This document shows, piece after piece, positions 14,632 to 21,140 of a stretch of 21,140 nucleotides of DNA. Under the pieces are notes generated by a model that saw only the letters and a list, made by a program, of their open reading frames with translations, was not told where the DNA came from and made no database searches. Source of the stretch: JBJFGR01 sp051892875 (lineage in GTDB: Bacteria > Pseudomonadota > Gammaproteobacteria > Enterobacterales > Succinivibrionaceae); contig JBJFGR010000025.1 of assembly GCA_051892875.1 (NCBI GenBank), forward strand, positions 1 to 21,140. Reading direction: 5' to 3'. Numbering within the stretch: position 1 is the stretch's first letter; every line of letters begins with the position of its first letter. Position numbers and translations under genes: made by a program.

Positions 14632-16113
14632 TCAATTTTTAAGAACTGTATTTACAATTCCGTCAATTGTAAATTCATCAGCAACTAATATTTTTGAAGA
14701 ATTTATATATGAATGTAGCGTCTCTGCAGTTAACTTTCCAATGCACACAAACTTTGTAGCACTATAATCTATATCATCTAAATTTTTATTAAAAAATGCT
14801 CTTACGCATGATGAACTCCCCAAAACTATATAATTCAAAAATGGAACAATCTTATAAAATGTATTTAAGGAGTTTTGATCTACATTAAGACTATATAGAG
14901 ATATATCTGTATAACAAATAGAATGTTTATCAAATACTTTATCAATTTCCTTACTGCCGTACTCAGATCTTAATATTACTACCTTATCTCTTTTATTTAA
15001 CAATAATACTAAACCTTCTGCCAAATCTTTAACTGTATAAATATTTGGACAATAATCTGCAATAATTCCAAAATTTTCTAAAGTATTTTTTGTCCCTAAA
15101 CCTACTACTGCTATTTTTTTACCAAACAATTCTCGTATATCAATTCTAAATCTTTTTAAATTTGCAAAAAATTCTATAACACCATTAGAACTTGTAAAAA
15201 CTAACCATGATGCTTCTTTTAAAGAGTTTATATTTTTATTGTTATTAAAAGAATTAAGGGTATTAATTTTTAATATATTTCCTTGATAACAATAAGCTCC
15301 ATACTCTTTGAACTTACTACTTGCATCAAACACAAATTTTGAAGTACCTAAAATACCAATTTTTTTACCAAATAATACATTGCCATGACATCTAAAATCA
15401 AAATTAGAGTTTTCTCCTACTACTATAAGTGCAGGTGGTTTTATATTTTCTGTCTTTGCTATACTAACTATGGTATCCAATCTACCATTAATTCTTCTCT
15501 CTTCAACTGTTGAACCTTTTTCAATAATAGCTACTGCAGTATCTTTTGGTTTTCCATTACTAATCAATGATTCTACTATTTGAGATAAATGTTCTACCCC
15601 CATCAAAAATATTAATGTACCTCTGAGTTTTGCAAACAAACTCATCTGACTACTCAATTCACCTGATTTAGTATGACCTGTTATTACATGAAAACTCTCT
15701 GCTACATTTCTATGAGTTACTGGTATACCTGCAGACGCCAAGGCACCAATTACTGAAGTAATACCTGGTATTACTGTATATAAAATATTTTTTTCTTTTA
15801 AAGCAAGAACTTCTTCACCCCCTCTACCAAAAACATAAGGATCTCCACCCTTTAAACGAACTACGGTTTTTATTTCAAGTTCTAAAGCTTTTTGACATAG
15901 TAATTCATTTATTTTTTCTTGAGAAAGTATATGATTTTTACTTGATTTACCTACATATATAAACTCACATGTATTAGGTGCAAAATTTAAAATCTCTGAA
16001 CTTGCTAACCTATCATATAAAATAACATCAGCTTTTTTTATAATATCCAAAGCCCCTTTTGTTAAATAATCTATATTTCCTGGACCAGCACCAATAATAT
16101 ATACATGAGCCAT
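14632..16113 (-). CDS. uroporphyrinogen-III C-methyltransferase / uroporphyrinogen-III synthase fusion (CobA-HemD)
   Basis: Bifunctional enzyme of 493 residues. The N-terminal half (1 to about 240) is a SAM-dependent methyltransferase making precorrin-2 from uroporphyrinogen III, with GAGPG (8-12), LKGGDPYVFGRGGEE (87-101) and PGITS (116-120). The C-terminal half (about 249-493, from FGKKIGILGTS) is a HemD fold that closes hydroxymethylbilane to uroporphyrinogen III; it is poorly conserved, as usual for HemD, but has LVFTSSNGVIEFF and IVLGSSSCVRAFF. The fusion is common in Firmicutes and other anaerobes; most gammaproteobacteria use separate HemD and CysG, which suggests transfer. It begins 1 nt after the hemC stop. 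Confidence 0.92.
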   Translation of the reverse strand: MAHVYIIGAGPGNIDYLTKGALDIIKKADVILYDRLASSEILNFAPNTCEFIYVGKSSKNHILSQEKINELLCQKALELEIKTVVRLKGGDPYVFGRGGEEVLALKEKNILYTVIPGITSVIGALASAGIPVTHRNVAESFHVITGHTKSGELSSQMSLFAKLRGTLIFLMGVEHLSQIVESLISNGKPKDTAVAIIEKGSTVEERRINGRLDTIVSIAKTENIKPPALIVVGENSNFDFRCHGNVLFGKKIGILGTSKFVFDASSKFKEYGAYCYQGNILKINTLNSFNNNKNINSLKEASWLVFTSSNGVIEFFANLKRFRIDIRELFGKKIAVVGLGTKNTLENFGIIADYCPNIYTVKDLAEGLVLLLNKRDKVVILRSEYGSKEIDKVFDKHSICYTDISLYSLNVDQNSLNTFYKIVPFLNYIVLGSSSCVRAFFNKNLDDIDYSATKFVCIGKLTAETLHSYINSSKILVADEFTIDGIVNTVLKN

Positions 16114-16114
16114 A

Positions 16115-17020
16115 CTATATCTCCTTTATTTGTAGTTTAGAAATTTGTATTAATTTTAGTGCTAAATATTCAATATCACTTATTTTATATTCATCATTTT
16201 TTTCTTCTAAAATTTCACCTTGATATAAAATATTATTTCTCTCTATCATTAAAAAAGCTTTAAATGTTTTTTTATTAATCAATTTTGAATATACACCAAC
16301 TACTTCATGACAATTAGCTTGCAAAATGCTCAAAATTTTTCTTTCAAAAATAAATTCAAATTTTGAATAAAAATTTTCAATACATTTTATCTTTTGCCAT
16401 ACTTTTGAATTCGGTAAAGTTTGAATAGCTATAATACCCTGACAAGGTGCAGGAATATATTTTTCTGGTGATAAAAAAGTATACTCAATATCTTTTTCTG
16501 CTAATAAATTCAGTCTTTCTAAACCTGCTGCAGCTAAAATAATTCCATCAAATAAATTTTCTCGTAATTTTTCCAATCTTGTCGGAACATTTCCTCTTAA
16601 TGTTCTACATTCATATTCCTTAAAATAAAAACATCTTCTTAAGCTACTTGTCCCTATAATTTTTAATGTTCCTTTATTTTCTTTTAATTGTAATAAAACA
16701 TCTCTAACATCCCCCCTTGGCAAAACAATTTGCATCGTAGACTTGCCAATATCATTAGGTAAATCTTTAGCACTATGTACAGCTAAATCGATTTCACTAT
16801 TTTCTAAAGATTTTGTTAAATCTTCAACAAAAACACCTTTTCCACCAAAATTTTGTAAAGGAACATTTTGAATTCTGTCACCTTTTGTTTTAAACTTTAT
16901 TATTTCAAAAGACAAATTAGGATATGAATGTTGTAAAACATCTATTACCATATTTGTTTGACGTAATGCTAATTCACTTCCTCTAGTCCCAATTTTAAAA
17001 ACTGTTTTATTTAAATTCAT
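16115..17020 (-). CDS. hemC: hydroxymethylbilane synthase (porphobilinogen deaminase, HemC)
   Basis: Polymerises four porphobilinogens into hydroxymethylbilane. The 301 residues show KIGTRGSELALRQTNMV (9-25), VHSAKDLP with the catalytic Asp86 (81-88), GTSSLRR (123-129) and LRGNVPTRLEKL (141-152). The dipyrromethane-cofactor cysteine is C237 in LQANCHEVVGVYS. The surrounding sequence departs from the usual EGGCxxPxGVYA, with QANC replacing EGGC, which marks a divergent lineage, but the cysteine is kept. ATGA overlap (4 nt) with the preceding gene, so translation is coupled. Confidence 0.94.
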   Translation of the reverse strand: MNLNKTVFKIGTRGSELALRQTNMVIDVLQHSYPNLSFEIIKFKTKGDRIQNVPLQNFGGKGVFVEDLTKSLENSEIDLAVHSAKDLPNDIGKSTMQIVLPRGDVRDVLLQLKENKGTLKIIGTSSLRRCFYFKEYECRTLRGNVPTRLEKLRENLFDGIILAAAGLERLNLLAEKDIEYTFLSPEKYIPAPCQGIIAIQTLPNSKVWQKIKCIENFYSKFEFIFERKILSILQANCHEVVGVYSKLINKKTFKAFLMIERNNILYQGEILEEKNDEYKISDIEYLALKLIQISKLQIKEI

Positions 17021-17592
17021 TTCATTTTTAACTTACAAACAATTTTATCTAGTAATTCTTTATAATCTCTATTATTTAAAGGATTTTGACTATTCATTAA
17101 AGAATTTTTTCGATACACTGACAATAACTCTAAATACTCACCTAAATCTTCTGGTAAAAAATTATCAATATTTTCTCTCAAACATTTTGATAAAGCTGGT
17201 GACTTTCCACTAGATGTTATTCCAACAACTAATTCACCTCGAGTAACAACTGATGGAAAATAAAAATCACATAATGATGGAATATCTGCAACATTAACTA
17301 ATATTCCTTTTGATCTACAAATTTTTGCGATATTTGTATTTAATTTCTTTTCATCAGTTGCCACGAATACTATCTTTTTACCAAAAATATCTTTTTCTAA
17401 AAATTCTCTACAATGAATTTTTAGATTTTTATTATTTATATCTAATATGTTTGAAGATATTTTAGGTGATACCACCTCAACATCTGCTCCAAACTCTAAT
17501 AAAGATAATACTTTTCTAGAAGCAACGTCCCCAGCCCCGACCACTAATACTTTTTCATTTTCTAAATTTATAAATAACGGAAAATATCTCAT
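17017..17592 (-). CDS. precorrin-2 dehydrogenase / possible sirohydrochlorin ferrochelatase (Met8p/CysG N-terminal type)
   Basis: Oxidises precorrin-2 to sirohydrochlorin with NAD+ and may also insert Fe2+ to give siroheme. The 191 residues have the NAD-binding VLVVGAGDVASRKVLSLLEFGADVEVVSP segment (15-43), FVATDEKKLN (76-85), then NVADIPSLCDFYFPS with Asp103 at the position of the catalytic aspartate of CysG, and TSSGKSPALSKCLRE (127-140). It corresponds to the N-terminal part of CysG without the methyltransferase, which is carried by the neighbouring fusion. Whether it has chelatase activity, as Met8p does, or not, as in SirC, cannot be read from sequence. No separate sirB is in the window. 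ATGA overlaps at both ends. Confidence 0.92.
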   Translation of the reverse strand: MRYFPLFINLENEKVLVVGAGDVASRKVLSLLEFGADVEVVSPKISSNILDINNKNLKIHCREFLEKDIFGKKIVFVATDEKKLNTNIAKICRSKGILVNVADIPSLCDFYFPSVVTRGELVVGITSSGKSPALSKCLRENIDNFLPEDLGEYLELLSVYRKNSLMNSQNPLNNRDYKELLDKIVCKLKMK

Positions 17593-18734
17593 ATTGATAG
17601 GCCTTCAAGATAATTGGCAAAATCATGAAAATTCATATACTTCTTAAATTTATATATTAAATCAATATTTTTTACATTTGCATTATTTGATAAAAATGAT
17701 TTTAGATTTAACTCATTAATCACCTTATCAATACTTTTCTCTAAAAATTTATCTATTGAACTTGCCCATAAATTACGATCTAATTGATTTTTTTTAATAA
17801 TTTTCTGAAAATCATCAAGATTGTGTAACTCTATATTTTTAAAATTGGCGATATCAGGATCTATATCATTTGATAATGAAACATCAATAAAAAGCTTTTT
17901 TGTATCTGGGTAATTATTATTTAATGAATTAGCAATATCATTGTAACTAAAAACATAATGAGGTGAGCAAGTCATACTGATAATAACAGAACACTCTGAT
18001 ATATATTTATATCTGTCTTTATATAATATTGGAATTACCCTTTTATCTTTTATATGTAAAGTATGATGATATATCGTAGCATAAATAGTAGCTTCCACTC
18101 GATTTAAAATATTTGGAATAACTACTCTTCCTAATTGTCCTGAACCACCTACTAACAAAATTTTTGGATTAGATTTTTTTTTACAAAATTTTGATATATC
18201 ATCAGCAACAATTGTTCCATATGATATAGCAGTTCCTTGTAACTTACCTATATTTCTTATATTTTTACCACAATGAACAGCATGTTGGATACAAATATTT
18301 AGTATATTGTCAGAATATTTATTAATAACACTTGTTTTATAAGCTCTTTTTATTTGACCTAATATCTCATTTTCACCAAGTATTAATGAATCTAAACCAG
18401 CAGATAATTTAAACAAATGTTCTATTGCATTATCAGAATAGAACCATAAAACATATGTTCTTAAATCATGAATATCAACTGAAAAATAATTTGATAAAAA
18501 AAACTCGACGTCTGCGTATAAATTATTTGTTAAAGTATTAACAGTAAAATATATCTCAAAACGATTGCATGTTGATAGAACCATAATTCCTTTTATAAAA
18601 GAACATTTATTTTTTATTTCTTTTATATAATTTGGAATATCGTCTATTGATATATTAAATTTTTTTCTAATACAACAACTAACCTTATGATAATTAATAC
18701 TTAAACAAAATAAAGGAATACACTTATTGAACAT
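17589..18734 (-). CDS. hemA: glutamyl-tRNA reductase (HemA)
   Basis: NADPH-dependent reduction of glutamyl-tRNA(Glu) to glutamate-1-semialdehyde, the committed step of the C5 pathway. The 381 residues include the active-site cysteine C56 in VLSTCNRFEIY, the family signature GLDSLILGENEILGQIKRAY (114-132) and the NADPH motif LLVGGSGQLGR (193-203). It is somewhat short and divergent in the C-terminal dimerisation region. First gene of the tetrapyrrole operon, with a 4-nt ATGA overlap to the next gene. The start at 18734 has no clear ribosome-binding site in its AT-rich leader, so translation may be weak; HemA is the usual control point. Confidence 0.93.
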   Translation of the reverse strand: MFNKCIPLFCLSINYHKVSCCIRKKFNISIDDIPNYIKEIKNKCSFIKGIMVLSTCNRFEIYFTVNTLTNNLYADVEFFLSNYFSVDIHDLRTYVLWFYSDNAIEHLFKLSAGLDSLILGENEILGQIKRAYKTSVINKYSDNILNICIQHAVHCGKNIRNIGKLQGTAISYGTIVADDISKFCKKKSNPKILLVGGSGQLGRVVIPNILNRVEATIYATIYHHTLHIKDKRVIPILYKDRYKYISECSVIISMTCSPHYVFSYNDIANSLNNNYPDTKKLFIDVSLSNDIDPDIANFKNIELHNLDDFQKIIKKNQLDRNLWASSIDKFLEKSIDKVINELNLKSFLSNNANVKNIDLIYKFKKYMNFHDFANYLEGLSI

Positions 18735-18778
18735 TTTTATTCATATAAAATAACAAAATCAAATATTTTTATATGATA

Positions 18779-18807
18779 ATTATAAGAACTAAAAATAAAA
18801 CATTCAA
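18779..18807 (-). promoter_or_regulatory. promoter of the hemA operon
   Basis: Minus-strand TTGAAT (18802-18807), 17-nt spacer and a consensus TATAAT (18779-18784); the start is predicted near 18772 with a leader of about 38 nt to hemA. Its -35 differs from the TTGACA of the sulfur operons. Confidence 0.7.
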
Positions 18808-18859
18808 GTAATTCATAGCTAATTAGTCTGTTTTAAATTAATAAACCTAAAAAGATTAA

Positions 18860-18930
18860 ATCAAACCGTAGCGATAATGGCGTACCAAGTGACTCTGTTA
18901 AGATGATTTTGGGGCATCATTAATGGAACA
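18860..18930. other. G+C-richer non-coding segment, possible mobile-element scar
   Basis: Between the LTA-synthase-family gene and hemA. This segment is visibly richer in G+C than the surrounding AT-rich DNA and has no gene. A plus-strand frame reads NRSDNGVPSDSVKMILGHH before a stop, too short to assign. Its GACTCT...GATTTT stretch (18891-18910) resembles GACTCT...GATTTT near 12829-12844, the other suspect patch. Confidence 0.3.
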
Positions 18931-18980
18931 TAGAAATCAAGTAATATTTACACAAAATAGTTTTACTCCTCAAAAACTCC

Positions 18981-20879
18981 TTATTTGATAAATTTATAAG
19001 TTTCACCATTAAATAATAGTTCTTGAGTTAAATAAGTCTCATTTAAAAACTTTTTATAACTAGAAATACTTTCATCTGTACAAGTTATAGGTTTAAAATT
19101 TAAAGGATTAGTTATATCAAAACATTCTACACCTTTGGTATTATTTATACTTCCTTTTATTAAAATATTTTTGTAAACTACTTCAATTTCCCCATGTCTA
19201 AAAAAACCTCTAGGGTAATTGATTTCATTAGTATTAAGAATACTATGTCCCTGATTAAACGGTATATTTAAACCTTCTATAGATAAAAGAGTTGGTACAA
19301 TATCTAACTGAGAAAAATAAGAATCTACATACTGACTTGAAACACTTCCGTCTGTTGAAAACATAATAAAAGGAACTAAATATTCATCAATATCTGTTGT
19401 CTTTTTCCAACGTGTATGATCACCTGTAAAAATAAATATAGTTGGTCGAGATATGTTTATTTTTTTATAGTTAGTATAAAAATCTTTTAATAATGAATCT
19501 ACATAAAAAAGCATACTTTTTTCAATATGTTCATCTGTTTCATTACCAAAATAATATTCAACATCTTTTGGTAATTTAGGAACATGGGTATCTGTATTAT
19601 TTATTATAAATAGAAATGGTTCATTTTTAACTTCATTAACTTTTTTTAGGACAAAATTAAGAAGATCATAATCTTGAACACCCCAAATCGAAAAAGGCTT
19701 TGTGGTAAAAGTTTTTTGTTCTATTTTTCCAAAAGATTTATTCACTCCAGTTTTTAAAGCAAAATCTCCTACTAAATCAGAAGTTGTTCCTTGGAAAATA
19801 AAAGAACGATGTGATAATAATTCAGGTAAACAATAATAATCAAAATTATCTAAATTAGTTCTTGGAACTCCTGCTCCTAGAGGATTGCGCATTGAACATA
19901 TTGATGAAAAATATCCTTCATGTGTTCTTTTTCCATCAGCAAGCATTCCCTTAACTGAAAGTCCTAATGCAGACATTTCATCCAAAAAAGGTGTAGCACT
20001 ATTTTTATCAAAATTTTTTGAAAAACATGCTGGCCAACTTTCTAGTAAAAAAATAATTATGTTGTATTTATTCATTGGCAATAATGATTTTTTAACAGAC
20101 GAAATATATTCTTTTTGTTTATTTTTCAAGCCAGAATCATGGAGCATATGCTTAAATTTAAATTCATTAATTTCAGAGTCCGAAAGTAGTGAATTACCAT
20201 CTAATATACTTTTATATATAGGTTGAACTTCATTATTTTTAAATAAATTATACACGAAAGAATACGCACCATTCATGGCAAAAAATGATTTTTCAGATTT
20301 TACCATTTGATAAACCGAACTAGGACGCAAAGGTGTGCCAGATAAAAAACCTCTTATCATAATAAAAAATATTAAAAGCAAACAAATAAGAGCACATTCT
20401 GCTCTCGGAAATTTTGCTTTACATGAAATTTTTATTTTTGAAGATATGTAAAATATCAAAATTACAATCAAAAATAAAATTACCATAAAAATGCTATAAG
20501 AAGTAAAAGCTTCTCTAAATAGAGAACTAAATTGAGTAAATAATTGTCTTGCCTCATTAGTTACATGCTTTTGAGCATTTAAACTATACATACCATCGCC
20601 AACTTGTATTAGAACAAGTATTATAAGGGGAATAACACCAAACAATGCATTTATACTAGTACGTTTAAAAAATCTTATAGAAACATATGCAACTATTAAT
20701 GAAGGAACTAATAACATTGAGGAAATTGCATTATCAAATTTAATTCCATAAAGGCAAGCAAGTAGATAATCCCACGAAAAATCATTTCCTAACACAAAAT
20801 AAGCCAAAGCTATTTTGGAAGTTATTGCTGTAATAACCATAACTACAGTAACAACTAAAAAGAATAAAAAAAACTTCAT
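18981..20879 (-). CDS. LTA synthase/OpgB-family membrane phosphotransferase (sulfatase fold)
   Basis: 632-residue inner-membrane protein with about five N-terminal hydrophobic segments (near 5-28, 50-70, 79-97, 127-146, 163-178) and a periplasmic alkaline-phosphatase/sulfatase-fold domain from about 270. Metal and catalytic residues are visible: E280 in FLLESW, Thr319 in GKRTHEGYF as the likely nucleophile, H432 in TDTHVP, and D487-H488 in FTGDHTRW. Such enzymes transfer phosphoglycerol or phosphoethanolamine to glycans or lipids of the envelope; the actual acceptor cannot be told from sequence. It reads like the LTA-synthase family of gammaproteobacteria rather than Firmicute LtaS. Despite the name of the fold, it need not be linked to sulfate metabolism. 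It is a separate transcription unit from hemA. Confidence 0.87.
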   Translation of the reverse strand: MKFFLFFLVVTVVMVITAITSKIALAYFVLGNDFSWDYLLACLYGIKFDNAISSMLLVPSLIVAYVSIRFFKRTSINALFGVIPLIILVLIQVGDGMYSLNAQKHVTNEARQLFTQFSSLFREAFTSYSIFMVILFLIVILIFYISSKIKISCKAKFPRAECALICLLLIFFIMIRGFLSGTPLRPSSVYQMVKSEKSFFAMNGAYSFVYNLFKNNEVQPIYKSILDGNSLLSDSEINEFKFKHMLHDSGLKNKQKEYISSVKKSLLPMNKYNIIIFLLESWPACFSKNFDKNSATPFLDEMSALGLSVKGMLADGKRTHEGYFSSICSMRNPLGAGVPRTNLDNFDYYCLPELLSHRSFIFQGTTSDLVGDFALKTGVNKSFGKIEQKTFTTKPFSIWGVQDYDLLNFVLKKVNEVKNEPFLFIINNTDTHVPKLPKDVEYYFGNETDEHIEKSMLFYVDSLLKDFYTNYKKINISRPTIFIFTGDHTRWKKTTDIDEYLVPFIMFSTDGSVSSQYVDSYFSQLDIVPTLLSIEGLNIPFNQGHSILNTNEINYPRGFFRHGEIEVVYKNILIKGSINNTKGVECFDITNPLNFKPITCTDESISSYKKFLNETYLTQELLFNGETYKFIK

Positions 20880-21140
20880 AAAAAATATACTATAAAGAAT
20901 TATCTAATAATGTATGTATAGGTATAAAATATTTAAACGATTATTGAAGATCTGCTATATACTAAATACTATGGTGTAAACCTTATTTTATCTCAAAAGC
21001 AAATAATATTCTAGTTCTTTTAAAACGTGACAAAACAGTTTGCAAAAAAGGATAAATTAGAAATCTTATGCACATATGGCTCACAGTGGTAAAAATAATA
21101 GAACTGTAAGCCCTCTATTTTTTATATCTATTGTTGCTTA

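Noticed and set aside
19885..20226. 113-codon plus-strand open frame within the LTA-synthase-family gene
   Set aside because: Antisense to the catalytic domain of a clearly conserved protein.
21076..21140. Plus-strand frame MAHSGKNNRTVSPLFFISIVA running off the window end
   Set aside because: The composition is protein-like and a divergent gene may start here, but there is no good ribosome-binding site and only 21 codons are visible, so it cannot be supported.

Overview
The window is a very AT-rich (by eye about 30% G+C), almost entirely minus-strand gene block from a Gram-negative bacterium. An MSHA-like type IV prepilin, a periplasmic sulfate-binding protein with a Sec signal peptide and an LTA-synthase/OpgB-type membrane sulfatase point to a gammaproteobacterium. 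The low G+C and the anaerobe-type sulfur enzymes would fit something like the Succinivibrionaceae. This placement is an inference and is not firm. The sulfur and tetrapyrrole genes resemble the equivalent sets of anaerobic Firmicutes.

Layout in the direction of transcription (from high to low coordinates): (1) an LTA-synthase-family phosphotransferase (18981-20879); (2) a tightly coupled tetrapyrrole operon, hemA - precorrin-2 dehydrogenase - hemC - cobA/hemD fusion (14632-18734), behind a TTGAAT-N17-TATAAT promoter; (3) an operon of a small siroheme sulfite reductase, a TusA-like protein and a ThiS-like sulfur carrier (13145-14498) with its own promoter; (4) a gene-poor stretch with a decayed mobile-element-like fragment, then a lone type IV prepilin with a perfect terminator hairpin (11824-12472); (5) a sulfate ABC importer, sbp - cysT - cysW - cysA (7305-11369), with a promoter, an operator-like palindrome and a terminator; (6) an operon aprA - aprB - cysD - cysN - hemB - hemL (232-7087) behind a near-consensus promoter.

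Together these genes describe one pathway and its cofactor supply. Sulfate is imported (Sbp/CysTWA), activated to APS (CysDN), reduced to sulfite by an AprBA-type APS reductase without PAPS, and reduced to sulfide by an AsrC-like siroheme enzyme. The sulfide may be loaded onto a ThiS-type carrier protein. HemA, HemL, HemB, HemC, HemD, CobA and precorrin-2 dehydrogenase form the route from glutamyl-tRNA to sirohydrochlorin, and to siroheme if the dehydrogenase also chelates iron. No protoheme-branch genes (hemE, hemF/N, hemG, hemH), no cysC and no cysH are present in the window.

The most interesting points are: the ThiS-like carrier has a nine-residue tail after its Gly-Gly and so should need proteolytic maturation; the usual hemA-to-hemL gene order is split by the whole sulfur block; and three pentanucleotide tandem repeats lie in the intergenic gaps around the sulfate-uptake and pilin genes.
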